A stretch of 64,000 bases of DNA, taken from Actinomycetota bacterium (GTDB lineage: Bacteria; Actinomycetota; Actinomycetes; Mycobacteriales; Mycobacteriaceae). Each line of letters starts with the position of its first letter. Positions within the stretch are counted from its first letter, which is position 1. Positions 8,507 to 17,777 of this stretch are shown piece after piece. The position numbers were made by a program, and so were the translations under genes. The stretch lies in contig JAFDWN010000030.1 in the NCBI GenBank assembly GCA_018268465.1, positions 62,001 to 126,000 of the forward strand. The letters are read 5' to 3'. The notes beneath the pieces were generated by a model. It was not told where the DNA came from. It made no database searches and saw only the letters and a program-made list of their open reading frames with translations.

Positions 8507-9781
8507 TCATCGGGCGCCGAGCAGGTCGATGGTGTGGGCCGGATTTCCCTCCAGCGGCACGATTTTCGCCGCCATCTCGGGATCCCCGCCGAAGAACGCC
8601 GTGAGACTGTGTTTTTCCTGCGACCATGCCGGCCGGGGTTTCTTGCCACCGGTGATCTCCGCGGCCCGCTTCTTATCCCATTCGGCTTTGCGCGCGGTGT
8701 CGATCTGGTCGAGCGGATAGGTGAGGTGGATCCGGTAGTCGTCTCCGCCTCTGGCCGTGCGCAACATCTCGAAGGTCTCCCGCTCCGGGTTGCCGTGTTC
8801 GCCGTTGCCGGAGAACACGTAGTGCTCGGCGGTCACCCTGGCGAAGAAGTCCGCCTCGACGTTGTTGGCGCTGCCGTGGTGGGGCACTTTCAGCACGTTT
8901 ACGTGCAGTTCGGTGCCGAGACCGACCAACTGCAGGCCTTCGAGGATCTTGTCGCCGCGGGCGTCACCGGTGAAGAGGACCGTCTTGCCCTCCACTTCGG
9001 CCAGCAGCACCAGACTGGAGAGGTTGGGCACCGAGCGGTCCACGTACTCGACGAGTGCCGCGGTGTTCGGCGCGGGCTTCTGCTGCTGCTTGGCGAGCCA
9101 TTCGTCGTGCTTCTGCTGCAGCTTCTCGACCTCCGTACGCATCGGGCCGATGACCGTGAACGTCAGCCCATTGCCGACGTCGATCGGCGCACCGTTCTCG
9201 ACGGCGATGACCAGACCGCCCTTGCCGTCGGCGTTGACCGGAATCTTGAGCACCTGCGCGTCGTCGCGCAACCGGAAACCCTGTTCGACGCCCGCGAGCA
9301 CCATGATGCCGGCGACAAAGGTGTCCGCGTCCACCAGGGCGTCGTCGGGCACCTCGGCCGACAGGCTGCCCGTCGCCGACGCCGTCCCGAACGAGGCCGT
9401 CGCCGCAGCCATCAGCTCCTTGGCCGTGTTGCCGACGATGTCGTCGAACGAGTTGTGCCACAGTCGCCGTGCTTTCAGATACTGAAACGAGCGGGTCCGC
9501 TCGGCGGCCACGAGTTCGTCGGTGAGCTGGAGCAGCCCTTTGACGTGGTCATCGTCGATATGGCTGAGCATCACGAAGTCGGCGACCAGCGGTTTGGTGT
9601 CCGGGATCTTCTTCTCGGCGCGCAGCTGCAGCAGCCGCGGTTTGAGATGGGGTCCGTAGACCCCGGCGGGGCCGCCGTCGATAATCGCGAATCCGGGCTT
9701 CTTCTTCGCACCGTAGTGCAGCAGCAGGCAGTCGCCTTTCCTCGCGGGTAGCACTTCGAGGGTGAAGACTTTGTCGGACAC
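8507..9781 (-). CDS. MBL-fold hydrolase (ComEC/Rec2-like beta-lactamase domain)
   Basis: A 424-residue soluble metallo-beta-lactamase-fold protein. The metal site is visible as HIDDDH (74-79), an Asp in FTGDARGDK (272-275) and the HHGSANN block (301-307) typical of ComEC-C-terminal-like MBL proteins, which may act on nucleic acids or other phosphoesters. A glutamine/lysine-rich helix (KLQQKHDEWLAKQQQKPAP, ~220-238) is inserted between them. It has no membrane segment, so it is not a DNA-uptake channel. It is the last gene of the patatin-protease-MBL operon, 11 bp after the protease stop. Confidence 0.82.
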   Translation of the reverse strand: MSDKVFTLEVLPARKGDCLLLHYGAKKKPGFAIIDGGPAGVYGPHLKPRLLQLRAEKKIPDTKPLVADFVMLSHIDDDHVKGLLQLTDELVAAERTRSFQYLKARRLWHNSFDDIVGNTAKELMAAATASFGTASATGSLSAEVPDDALVDADTFVAGIMVLAGVEQGFRLRDDAQVLKIPVNADGKGGLVIAVENGAPIDVGNGLTFTVIGPMRTEVEKLQQKHDEWLAKQQQKPAPNTAALVEYVDRSVPNLSSLVLLAEVEGKTVLFTGDARGDKILEGLQLVGLGTELHVNVLKVPHHGSANNVEADFFARVTAEHYVFSGNGEHGNPERETFEMLRTARGGDDYRIHLTYPLDQIDTARKAEWDKKRAAEITGGKKPRPAWSQEKHSLTAFFGGDPEMAAKIVPLEGNPAHTIDLLGAR

Positions 9782-9792
9782 GGCGATTCACC

Positions 9793-11739
9793 TCACTGGC
9801 TCTGCAGCGCACGAAGGACGTCGAGGATGCCGTGGCCCTGGAAGCTGCGTTCGCGGCCCAGGTCGGTGGCGGACTCGCACAGGATGCGCTTGATCTTGTC
9901 GGGTTTCCCGATCAGCTCGGGGTAGCGGGCCATCAGCAGTGCTGCGGCGCCGCTGACGTGCGGCGCGGCCATGCTGGTGCCGTCGAGGAAGTCCCACGAG
10001 TCACCCAGTACGGGCGCGTAGATGCGCTCACCGGGTGCGACGAGGTCGGGTTTCAGCCGGCCGTCGCCGGTCGGACCCCGGCTGGAGAAGTAGCTGATCC
10101 CGTAGGTGAAGGGTGCATATCGATGGGTGGAGCCGACGGTGATGACGCGTTCGGCGTTGCCGGGATCGGTGATGCTGAAGGCGATGTAGTTGTTGAACGC
10201 CTGCCCGTTGACGGTGGTCTGCTGATATCCGAAGTTGCCCGCGGCGGCCACCACGACGACGCCGCTGTCGACGAGGCGTTCGCTCTCCACACACACCGGG
10301 GTGCCGCCGCAGGCGTAGTTGCGCACGTCGTGCGGGATCGCCAGGCTCATGTTGACGCCCTTGATCTCCAGGAAACCGGCCTGTTCGTTCTTGTTGCGGA
10401 TGAACTGCAGTGCGGCGATCACCGCGAATTCCGTGTCGCTGCTGCTCGCACCGAGAATCCGGAAGTCGTAGAGGCCGATGCCCGGACACATGCCGTTGGC
10501 GTTGTCGACCCCGGTGCCGTCGGCGTCGGGGTCGGGAGGCTCGTCGGTGTTCGGGCCGGCGCGGCACGCGCCGATGATGCCGGCCACGTGGGTGCCGTGT
10601 TCGCTGCGGGGCAGCCGGGGCGCATCGCCGAGGTCGACGAACTCCTCGATGAGATCCGATCGCAACGGCAGGCCGTCGACGCAGGCCTTCGCGATCTTCT
10701 TGAGTTTGGTGTTGGCCCCGTTGGGCAGCCGGCCGCCGCGCGCGGCTTTGATGGTGGCGAGATTGGCCGTGCGCACCGCGTCGTCCTCGTTGCCGAGGTC
10801 GACGATCTCGCGGTAGAAGGTGAAGTCGTAGGTGTGCTTGACCGTGGTCGGGTTGAACGCCGGGTGATCGGTCTTGATGCCGGAATCCACGACCGCCCAG
10901 TTGATATCCCTGAAATCGACGTCGAAGAGCCGTCGCGCGGCGTCGGCCTTCACCGTCGGCACCGATCTCGCGATGGCCGCCGAGGCCGGCCGGTTGCGGG
11001 AGATCTGGAAGACCATGGGTGTCCGGGCCGGCGACCGCGCGGCCCGCCCCGGCGCGGGGGTGTCCATCCGTGTCAGCAGCTCGACTACCTGTTGTTTGAT
11101 TCTGTCCTCACCTCGGGGGCTGGCTTGGAGCCGGTCGATGTTCTGCTGGGCGATCGCCGCTTTCTCCCCCTCGCTGACGACCTCCGAGCGGATCGCGCGG
11201 TCGCTGCCGGCGATGAATACGAGCGCGCACAGCGCGACGAAACGCCCCAACGCCGACCGTGGCCGGTCGTCCATCTTCTCGCTGGAATTGGCGTCGCTCC
11301 AACGGTTCAGCAGGACCCGGACGTCGGCCACCGTCTCGTCGATTTTCTGGGGCTCCGCGCTGCCCGTGGCGGTTCCGATCGCGAGGTAGGCCTCGAGTTC
11401 GGCCTTTGTCCGCTTCTCGTTCCACCACTTCGACATCGGGACCAGGATCTCGGCGACCTCGTCGAAGTAGAGTTTCGCCGCGACGAAGCTCTGCAACGGG
11501 GCGACCCTGGGGTCGCCTTCGGTGGCATCGCGGCGGGCCGAGACCTGCCGGTGGATCTCCGCGGCGAGTTTGCTGGCGGTCGTCTCCTTGTGCGATGTGA
11601 TGAGCAGGTCCACCGGCTCGAAAGGGTCCGATGCGTAAGCGATCCAGACGTCGCCGAGGATCGGTGAATCCTGCAGGTGGCGCCTGCTGTCGCCGCTGCC
11701 CAGCAGGATGTATTCGACCAGGTCGGGAGAGATGATCAC
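9793..11739 (-). CDS. Subtilisin-like (S8) serine protease with unknown N-terminal region
   Basis: A 648-residue protein. The S8 catalytic triad is complete: Asp285 (WAVVDSGIKTDHP), His381 (EHGTHVAGI) and Ser589 (DGTSMAAPHVSG), with the oxyanion Asn502 in AAAGNFG. Residues 1-270 are not a typical I9 propeptide; they carry a helical region without a recognised domain. There is no signal peptide, so the enzyme is probably cytosolic, which is unusual for S8. The GTG start at 11739 overlaps the patatin stop (GTGA), so translation is coupled. A longer reading upstream lies inside the patatin gene and is rejected. The N-terminal part may be a sensor or inhibitor, but this is inference. Confidence 0.88.
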   Translation of the reverse strand: MIISPDLVEYILLGSGDSRRHLQDSPILGDVWIAYASDPFEPVDLLITSHKETTASKLAAEIHRQVSARRDATEGDPRVAPLQSFVAAKLYFDEVAEILVPMSKWWNEKRTKAELEAYLAIGTATGSAEPQKIDETVADVRVLLNRWSDANSSEKMDDRPRSALGRFVALCALVFIAGSDRAIRSEVVSEGEKAAIAQQNIDRLQASPRGEDRIKQQVVELLTRMDTPAPGRAARSPARTPMVFQISRNRPASAAIARSVPTVKADAARRLFDVDFRDINWAVVDSGIKTDHPAFNPTTVKHTYDFTFYREIVDLGNEDDAVRTANLATIKAARGGRLPNGANTKLKKIAKACVDGLPLRSDLIEEFVDLGDAPRLPRSEHGTHVAGIIGACRAGPNTDEPPDPDADGTGVDNANGMCPGIGLYDFRILGASSSDTEFAVIAALQFIRNKNEQAGFLEIKGVNMSLAIPHDVRNYACGGTPVCVESERLVDSGVVVVAAAGNFGYQQTTVNGQAFNNYIAFSITDPGNAERVITVGSTHRYAPFTYGISYFSSRGPTGDGRLKPDLVAPGERIYAPVLGDSWDFLDGTSMAAPHVSGAAALLMARYPELIGKPDKIKRILCESATDLGRERSFQGHGILDVLRALQSQ

Positions 11740-12887
11740 GACAGCGGCTCCTCCGGGTAGGGCAGCTGCGTGGCGGCGCCGAGCCGCCCGTTGGGGTAGT
11801 GCGTGCGCAGGCCGGCGTCGCAGATGATGTAGCCCCAGTTGACGAGGCGTTTCTGGATCTCCTCGGGCACCCTGGCCAACCGGGTCGGCAGGGCGGCCAA
11901 TGGCGCGGTGCGTTTCGGATCGGCGCTGAGCACCGCGTCGTCGAACCGGGCGGTGTCGCTGCGGATTCCGACGTACATCCCGGACCTGGCACCGGCGATG
12001 AATGATTCGATGACTTGACGTTTGCGCAGTGCCCGGACCTGGCTGTCGACGATCTTGAGCACCCGCGCGGTCTGTCGCAGCGGATCGGTGGCCGGCTCGT
12101 CGTCGGGTGCCAGGCGGCCGCCCGCGTCGCTGACGATGATCGACGTGTAGTTCTTCCAGGCGGTTTCGAGACCGAGGTTGTCGTAGACACCGCCATCGGT
12201 GAGCCGGATGACGCCACGGAAGCCCGGCGTGACGAGGGTGTTGCCGGTGTCGGTGACCCAGGTGCGGTCCCGCAGGTCCAGGGTGCACGGCGACAGTACG
12301 GGCGGGAACGCCGACGACGCGGCCACCGCGACCGCGAGTTCCAGGTCGGGTCGCATGACCCGGCCCACGGTGTGGTCACCGAGGTATTTCTTGGCGAACC
12401 GCATCAACGCGCCGGATTCCAGATTCGTCGCGTTGAAGACGAACCGCGGCGCGTCGGGAAGGTCCTGCAGTGTGGCATCGCCGAAGAGATGCCTGCGGTA
12501 GGCGGCCGCGACCCGGTCGGCCACCGAGTCGCCGAAACTCAGAACTCCGCCGAGCACCGCGGTGACGTCCACCGTGGACCCACTCATCCGGAGGATCGGT
12601 TCGACCAGCTCTTCGCCGAAGTTGACAGCAGAGTTGTTCTCCCACTTGAGATTCGACCAGCACAGCGCCAGCGCTCCCGCGGTGATGGAACCGCCGGACA
12701 CGGCGGACACGTGGTCGAGTTCGGGCAGCAGGCCGACCTCGTTGAGTCGCCACAGCACGCCGACGTGGAATACCATCGCGCGGTAGCCGCCACCGGAAAG
12801 GCATAGCGCCAGACCCTGCCCGGGCCGGTCGTCGTGAGACGGGTCGTGTACGGGACTCATCACATCGTTCGGTACAGCGCCCACCAT
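11736..12887 (-). CDS. Patatin-like phospholipase
   Basis: A 383-residue lipid acyl hydrolase with the patatin Ser-Asp dyad. The oxyanion loop is SGGGYRA (31-37), the nucleophile is Ser64 in AVSGGS, and the second catalytic residue is Asp231 in LTDGGVYDN. There is no signal peptide or membrane anchor, so it would act on the inner face of the membrane. The ATG at 12887 has GGGAGAG upstream; Met10 is an alternative start. It is the first gene of an operon with an S8 protease and an MBL protein. Soluble patatins serve as membrane-attacking effectors in several anti-phage systems; whether that holds here is unknown. Confidence 0.9.
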   Translation of the reverse strand: MVGAVPNDVMSPVHDPSHDDRPGQGLALCLSGGGYRAMVFHVGVLWRLNEVGLLPELDHVSAVSGGSITAGALALCWSNLKWENNSAVNFGEELVEPILRMSGSTVDVTAVLGGVLSFGDSVADRVAAAYRRHLFGDATLQDLPDAPRFVFNATNLESGALMRFAKKYLGDHTVGRVMRPDLELAVAVAASSAFPPVLSPCTLDLRDRTWVTDTGNTLVTPGFRGVIRLTDGGVYDNLGLETAWKNYTSIIVSDAGGRLAPDDEPATDPLRQTARVLKIVDSQVRALRKRQVIESFIAGARSGMYVGIRSDTARFDDAVLSADPKRTAPLAALPTRLARVPEEIQKRLVNWGYIICDAGLRTHYPNGRLGAATQLPYPEEPLS

Positions 12888-13203
12888 CGCCTCTCTCCCA
12901 CCGCGTCGCCGGCAACCCGCACAGGTCCAGCTCGCAAGGGACCGGCACGGTCTGACTTCCTCACCCGCCGCAAACGCTAGCGGCGCGCCGAAGCGATCAA
13001 TCGCGTAGCGCGGTACTCGTCTTTTCCGGGTCGGTGCGCAGCTGGGTGAGTACTCGTCCCCAGACCCGCAGCGGCCGAGGCTACCGGTGTCCGATCGGAT
13101 GTAAAGGTAACCAAACTAAACAATTCGTGCGGGCGTCATCGCCGGTTCACCGGAATCCCGTTCAATTCGCTCGGTCCGGTTCCACCGATCGAGGAGTTCG
13201 TCC
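12888..13203. other. 316-bp divergent promoter region (patatin operon / phoA)
   Basis: No gene was seen. The 9-mer GTACTCGTC occurs twice in direct orientation (13013-13021 and 13050-13058), 37 bp apart and about 130-170 bp upstream of the patatin start, which could be regulator half-sites. On the phoA side GTTCACC (13145) and GTTCAAT (13160) resemble Pho-box units but are 15 rather than 11 bp apart. Confidence 0.4.
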
Positions 13204-14748
13204 GTGTCCGTCCGTTCGTTTCACAAGGCGCTCGCCGTTGCCGGCGCCTCATCGATGCTGGTGCTCGCCGGCTGTAGCAGCGGGGAGAGCAGCCGGCCCG
13301 CGGCGGCCGGCGGCGACACCGTGAGCCGCGCCGCCGCCGGCGATTTGGCGGCCAACGGCGGGGCGCGCCGGTTGACCGGTGACGACAGCGAGGCCATCCG
13401 CACGGCGATCAGCGACACCTCCGCCAAGAACGTGATCCTGCTGATCGGTGACGGAATGGGGGATTCGGAGATCACCATCGCGCGGGACTACGCCAAGGGC
13501 GCGGGCGGCTTCTTCGAGGGGCTCGACGCCTTCCCCCTCACCGGCCAGTACACCACCTACTCGCTGCGCAAGGACGGAAAGCCCAGCTACGTCACCGACT
13601 CCGCGGCCAGCGCCACCGGGTGGTCCACCGGCACCAAAACCTATAACGGCGCGCTCGGCATCGACGTCAAGAACACCAAGCAGCCGACCATCCTGGAGTT
13701 GGCCAAGGCGCAGGGTTTCGCCACCGGCGACATCACCACCTCCGAGATCCAGGACGCCACACCGGCAGCGCTCTACTCCCACATCACCGAACGCGACTGT
13801 TACGGCCCGCAGGAGATGGCGGAGATGTGCCCGGACGAGACGCTGGAGAAGGGCGGGCCCGGATCGGTCACCGAGCAGCTGCTGGCGGGTGCCCCCGACG
13901 TCACCATGGGCGGCGGCGCCGAGACGTTCGCCCAGACCGCGACGGCCGGCGCCTACCAGGGTCAGACGCTGGAGGCCCAAGCCAAGGCGCGTGGATTCCA
14001 GATCGTGCGCACCGCAGATGAACTGGCGGATGTGTCCAAGGCCGATCAGGACGCCCCGCTGCTTGCGCTGTTCGCCGACGGCAACATGCCGGTGCGTTCG
14101 ACCGGGCCGGCGGCCGTCCGTCGGGGCTATCTGCAGCCGGCGGCGACCTGCACGGACAACCCCGACCACGGCGCCGACGTGCCGATGCTCGCCGATATGA
14201 CCTCCAAGGCCATCGACCTGCTCTCGACGAGCCCGAGGGGCCAGGACAAGGGCTTCTTCCTCCAGGTCGAATCCGCGTCGATCGACAAGCGCGACCACGC
14301 GGCCGACCCGTGTGGGCAGATCGGCGAGACGGTGCAGTTCGACGAGGCCGTGCAGAAGGCCCTGGACTTCGCCCGCAAGGACGGCAACACCCTGGTGATC
14401 GCCACGGCCGACCACGGCCATTCCAGCCAGATCGTCGAGCCCTACACCGAGGAGGATCTGGCCGATCTGGCCGCGGACTCCAAGATGCCCGTCGAACAGG
14501 TCCGCGACGTCATGTATCCGGGCCTGACCCGCACGCTGACCACTGCCGACGACGCCGAGCTGATCGTCAGCTACGGCACCTCGGCCGACGTCGGCGTCGA
14601 GGACCAGACCCACACCGGCACGCAGGTCCGCGTCGCCGCCTTCGGTCCGCGTGCCGCCAACGTCGTCGGGCTGACCGATCAGACCGACCTGTTCTTCACC
14701 ATGACCGATGCGCTGGGCGTCGACCGGTCAGGAGACGGCGGGCACTGA
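13204..14748 (+). CDS. phoA: Alkaline phosphatase, lipoprotein form
   Basis: A 514-residue PhoA-family phosphomonoesterase. A lipoprotein signal peptide ends in LVLAGC with Cys24 as lipid anchor, so it sits outside the membrane. Metal and active-site motifs match Pho[11 protein letters not shown] (~81-89), the nucleophile Ser133 in [36 protein letters not shown], and TADHGHSS. It would release phosphate from organic esters using two Zn and one Mg. The GTG start at 13204 has GAGGAG upstream. There is no phosphate transporter nearby. Confidence 0.93.
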   Translation: MSVRSFHKALAVAGASSMLVLAGCSSGESSRPAAAGGDTVSRAAAGDLAANGGARRLTGDDSEAIRTAISDTSAKNVILLIGDGMGDSEITIARDYAKGAGGFFEGLDAFPLTGQYTTYSLRKDGKPSYVTDSAASATGWSTGTKTYNGALGIDVKNTKQPTILELAKAQGFATGDITTSEIQDATPAALYSHITERDCYGPQEMAEMCPDETLEKGGPGSVTEQLLAGAPDVTMGGGAETFAQTATAGAYQGQTLEAQAKARGFQIVRTADELADVSKADQDAPLLALFADGNMPVRSTGPAAVRRGYLQPAATCTDNPDHGADVPMLADMTSKAIDLLSTSPRGQDKGFFLQVESASIDKRDHAADPCGQIGETVQFDEAVQKALDFARKDGNTLVIATADHGHSSQIVEPYTEEDLADLAADSKMPVEQVRDVMYPGLTRTLTTADDAELIVSYGTSADVGVEDQTHTGTQVRVAAFGPRAANVVGLTDQTDLFFTMTDALGVDRSGDGGH

Positions 14749-14761
14749 CGGAACCCGTCAG
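14745..14761. terminator. Small hairpin between convergent phoA and SDR genes
   Basis: CTGACGG-AAC-CCGTCAG forms a 7-bp perfect stem with a 3-nt loop that overlaps both stop codons. Because phoA and the SDR gene converge here with only 9 bp between them, it could stop transcription from both sides. There is no U-tract. Confidence 0.45.
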
Positions 14762-15615
14762 CGGCGAGTCGGCCTGAGCGCCCGGGTGAACACCACGTTC
14801 ACCCGGGCCATCGCCATGCTGTACGGCAACCAGGCCAACCGCTTGAACAGGTACAGCGCACGGATGTCGGCGGAGGTGTAGATCAGATAGCGGTTCTTGC
14901 ACACCCCGCCGAGGATCCGGTCGGCGACCCGCTCCGGGGACGCCGCGTGTCCGGCGAACCGTTCGGTCCACCGGCGCACCCTGGGATCGTCGCGGTCCAC
15001 GCCGGCGATCTGAATCGTCTGCACCAGAGGGGTTTTCACCGCGCCGGGCACCACGACCGAGACCCCGATGCGATGCCTGGCGAGGTCGAATCGCAGGACC
15101 TCGCTCAGTCCGCGCAGTCCGTATTTGCTGGCGCTGTAGGCGCTGTGCCACGGCAGGGCGACCAGGCCCGCCGCCGACGACACGTTGACCAGATGCCCCC
15201 CTCGGCCGGCGGCCACCATCGGGGGCAGGAAGGTCTCGATGACGTGGATCGGCCCCATCAGGTTGACGTCGATCATCGACTTCCAGTGCTCGTGGGTGAG
15301 CTGATCGACTGTGCCCCAAGCGGATACGCCCGCGATGTTCATCACCACGTCCATCGCCGGGTGCCGGGTGTGGATGTCGGCGGCAAAGTGGGCGACGGCG
15401 TCGTAGTCGGCGATGTCCAGCGCGCGGTACTCGGGGACCTCGGCCCCGAGCGCCCGCACGTCGGCGACCGTGGTCGCCAGACCGTCGGCGTCACGGTCGG
15501 TCAGATACAACTCGGCGCCGTCGACCGCCAGCTTCAGCGCGGTCGCGCGCCCGATGCCGCTCGCGGCCCCGGTCAGGAGACAACGTTTGCCGGTGAAGCC
15601 GCCGCGTTGCGCCAT
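14758..15615 (-). CDS. Short-chain dehydrogenase/reductase
   Basis: A 285-residue classical SDR: TGAASGIGRATA (NAD(P)-binding loop, ~16-27), NIAG, the catalytic Ser in VNVSSAAG and YSASK (Tyr and Lys). The C-terminal ~40 residues (RALYLFKRLAWLPYSMAMARVN) are hydrophobic and may touch the membrane. It corresponds to Rv3057c by position. The ATG at 15615 begins the family-typical MAQRGGFTGKRCLLTG; no strong ribosome site is seen. The substrate is unknown, perhaps a lipid or steroid given the neighbouring CYP136. Confidence 0.88.
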   Translation of the reverse strand: MAQRGGFTGKRCLLTGAASGIGRATALKLAVDGAELYLTDRDADGLATTVADVRALGAEVPEYRALDIADYDAVAHFAADIHTRHPAMDVVMNIAGVSAWGTVDQLTHEHWKSMIDVNLMGPIHVIETFLPPMVAAGRGGHLVNVSSAAGLVALPWHSAYSASKYGLRGLSEVLRFDLARHRIGVSVVVPGAVKTPLVQTIQIAGVDRDDPRVRRWTERFAGHAASPERVADRILGGVCKNRYLIYTSADIRALYLFKRLAWLPYSMAMARVNVVFTRALRPTRR

Positions 15616-15632
15616 GGCGCCGACGATACCGG

Positions 15633-16505
15633 CTACCCGCCGGCGCCCCGGGAGATGACCTCGGCCAGCGACACGGGTGGGCGGCCGATGAGCTTCTCGG
15701 TGTCGCCGACCGGCGTCTCGAGCAGCCCCGCGCGAATACTCTCGCCGAATCCGGTGAGTACACCTGCGAGTTCGGCGGGCACGCCGGCACCGATGAGCCC
15801 GTCGGCGTACGCCTCGTCGGATACGCCGATCACCTCGACGGTCCTGCCGTAGCGGGTCGACAGCGCCGCGGCGATCGCGGCGTCGTCGACGAGGTCCGCT
15901 CCCCCGATGTCGTAGACGGCGTTGTCGTGGCCGTCGCCGAGCAGGACCGCGGCGGCGGCCGCCGCGCAGTCGTCGCGCAGCAACGGTGCCTGCCGCCCGG
16001 ATCCGTTGTTGCTGACCAGTTGTCCGGTGGCACCGGCATGGGCCAGGCCGCCGAGCTGCAGATCCAGGTAGAGCGCGTTGCGCAGGATGGTCCACGCCGG
16101 TCCGGCCGCGGCAAGGGCGCGCTCGGTGGCTGCGTGGTCGTCGGAGAGCGGGCGCAGCCGCGCGGGGAACGCCGCGTCGGCGTTGGGCATCGAGGTGTAG
16201 ACGATCCGGCCGACGCCGGCTTGCACCGCCGCGGCGATGGCCGCCTCGTGCTGGCTGCGGCGCCGGCCGACGGCGTCGGTGGAGATCAGCAGCAACACGT
16301 CCACACCGCCGAACGCCTCGGTCAGCGTGGCGGGTGCGTCGAAGTCGGCCTGGCGAACCTGGGCGCCCGCCGCGGCGAATTCACCGAGGGACTGCGGCGA
16401 ACGGCTGAACAGCACCGTCTCCTGTGGCGTCTGCGACGCCAGGACGTACTCGGCGGTGCGACGGCCGAGCGCGCCCGCCGCGCCGGTGATTCCCACGATG
16501 GTCAT
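15633..16505 (-). CDS. NmrA-like NAD(P)-binding quinone reductase (QorB/YtfG type)
   Basis: A 290-residue atypical SDR. The dinucleotide loop is GITGAAGALGRRTAEYVL at the N-terminus, and the middle YTSMPNADAAF...HAATERAL and RNALYLDLQ blocks are typical of the YtfG/QorB quinone oxidoreductase branch. GGGAGGC precedes ATG 16505. It is divergent from an HxlR regulator with a conserved Cys. In Corynebacterium glutamicum the same pairing (qor2 with QorR) is induced by quinones or diamide. Likely role: NADPH-dependent quinone detoxification. Confidence 0.8.
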   Translation of the reverse strand: MTIVGITGAAGALGRRTAEYVLASQTPQETVLFSRSPQSLGEFAAAGAQVRQADFDAPATLTEAFGGVDVLLLISTDAVGRRRSQHEAAIAAAVQAGVGRIVYTSMPNADAAFPARLRPLSDDHAATERALAAAGPAWTILRNALYLDLQLGGLAHAGATGQLVSNNGSGRQAPLLRDDCAAAAAAVLLGDGHDNAVYDIGGADLVDDAAIAAALSTRYGRTVEVIGVSDEAYADGLIGAGVPAELAGVLTGFGESIRAGLLETPVGDTEKLIGRPPVSLAEVISRGAGG

Positions 16506-16531
16506 GACTGCCTCCCGGTGTTGCCACCTCT

Positions 16532-16550
16532 TAGTTACGAATAGATACTG
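16532..16550. promoter_or_regulatory. Candidate HxlR (QorR-like) operator
   Basis: TAGTTAC-GAA-TAGATAC lies in the 73-bp gap between the divergent reductase and HxlR genes. It can be read as a direct repeat TAGwTAC or as an imperfect dyad AGTTAC-N5-GATACT. The AT-rich block stands out in GC-rich surroundings and would overlap either promoter. Confidence 0.5.
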
Positions 16551-16578
16551 ACAACATCGTGAGGAACCAGGAGGGGAT

Positions 16579-17025
16579 GTGCAAGAAGGCACTTCGACGT
16601 CAGTCGGGCACACCGGGGTAACCGTCGCGGTCACCGGGCTGGACGACCTGCTGGCTATGACGCCCGACACAGTGCTCGGCCCCTGCCCGGTGCGCGACGT
16701 CCTCGACCGGGTCGGCGACAAATGGTCGGTCCTGGTGATCTCGCTGCTGGGCGCGGGCCCGATGCGCTTCACCGAACTCAAACGCACCATCGGGGTGGTG
16801 TCCCAGCGGATGTTGACGGTGACACTGCGCGCACTGGAACGTGACGGCCTGGTGCGCCGCACCGTGCATCCCGTCGTGCCGCCGCGCGTCGACTACCAGC
16901 TGACCGATCTCGGGCGCAGTCTGCACGACATCCTCGATCAGCTCGCGCACTGGGCGTTCGCCCACAGCGACGACGTGGCTGCGGCGCGTGCGGCCTACGA
17001 CGGACTAAGCCGGGCCACAGTCTGA
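16579..17025 (+). CDS. HxlR (DUF24) redox-type regulator
   Basis: A 148-residue winged-helix regulator: CPVRDVLDRVGDKWSVLVISLL, RFTELKRTIGVVSQRMLTVTLRALERDGLV and YQLTDLG. The conserved N-terminal Cys36 (GPCPVRD) is the sensing residue in QorR, HypR and YodB relatives. GTG 16579 has a very strong AGGAGGGG site; a later ATG at 16657 does not. It runs 21 bp into the 3' end of the convergent TetR gene. It probably represses the divergent quinone reductase. Confidence 0.85.
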   Translation: MQEGTSTSVGHTGVTVAVTGLDDLLAMTPDTVLGPCPVRDVLDRVGDKWSVLVISLLGAGPMRFTELKRTIGVVSQRMLTVTLRALERDGLVRRTVHPVVPPRVDYQLTDLGRSLHDILDQLAHWAFAHSDDVAAARAAYDGLSRATV

Positions 17026-17661
17026 TCCGCCCCACAGGGCGCTCTGCCACAGGCGCTCCAGGGCATCGATCGCGCGGCCAGGGTCGTCGTCGCCGCCCAC
17101 GAACGTACTGTCGTGCGCGAGCGTCATCGACGTCGCGGCGGTCAGCAATCGGACCAGCGCGTACAGATCATTGGATATGGGGCGGGCGGTGGGGTCCTGT
17201 TGGACGAGGCCGACGAGTTTGCCGATCACCGCGCCCTGGAAGTCGTTCATCAGGTCGCGGATCTGCGCGTCGGAGTTCTGCGCTACCGTGCATGCCCGCA
17301 TCACCGGGTCATTGCCGGCGTAGACGGTGGCCGCGCTGCCGACCATCCGCTTGGCGAATGCGTCGATCGGTTCGCCCGGCTCCCGGGGCGCGAAGTCGTG
17401 GGTGAGGGCCTTGAGCTCCTCCATCGCGCCGGCCAGGATGACCGCGAGCACGGCGTACTTGGAGTCGAAATAGAAGTAGAAACCCGACCTGCCGACACCG
17501 GCCCGCTCACTGATCGCGCTCACCGACAGGTCGGCGAATGACTGCTCCAGCAGGAGCTCGCGGACGGCGTTGACGATGGCCTCGCGCTGGCGATCACCTC
17601 TGCTGCGGCGGGTCCGGTCGCCGGGCTCCGGGCTGGTGGTGCCCACGGTTTCGCTGGTCAT
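17005..17661 (-). CDS. TetR family regulator next to CYP136
   Basis: A 218-residue TetR protein. The HTH is at ~28-72 (AIVNAVRELLLEQSFADLSVSAISERAGVGRSGFYFYFDSKYAVL) and the C-terminal ligand domain resembles EthR-like regulators. ATG 17661 has AAAGG upstream. It matches Rv3058c and is divergent from the cytochrome P450, with a candidate operator between them, so it probably controls CYP136. Confidence 0.88.
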   Translation of the reverse strand: MTSETVGTTSPEPGDRTRRSRGDRQREAIVNAVRELLLEQSFADLSVSAISERAGVGRSGFYFYFDSKYAVLAVILAGAMEELKALTHDFAPREPGEPIDAFAKRMVGSAATVYAGNDPVMRACTVAQNSDAQIRDLMNDFQGAVIGKLVGLVQQDPTARPISNDLYALVRLLTAATSMTLAHDSTFVGGDDDPGRAIDALERLWQSALWGGSDCGPA

Positions 17662-17700
17662 GGATGTAGACCTTTGCACCGAGCCACGCCAGAACAAAAC

Positions 17701-17714
17701 TTGACAGCCGTCAA
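17701..17714. promoter_or_regulatory. Candidate TetR operator in the TetR/CYP136 gap
   Basis: TTGACAGCCGTCAA is a 14-bp dyad (TTGAC/GTCAA arms) between the divergent TetR and P450 genes. The left arm also looks like a -35 hexamer, so a bound repressor would block RNA polymerase. Confidence 0.5.
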
Positions 17715-17777
17715 CTGGGGGCGACAGGATGAACGGGGTGATGCCCACCACAGTCGCGTGAGCGCCGGGAGGTTCCC

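Noticed and set aside
13145-13166. Pho-box before phoA (GTTCACC and GTTCAAT)
   Set aside because: The two units are 15 bp apart rather than the 11-bp repeat expected for PhoP/RegX3-type boxes, and the match is partial.
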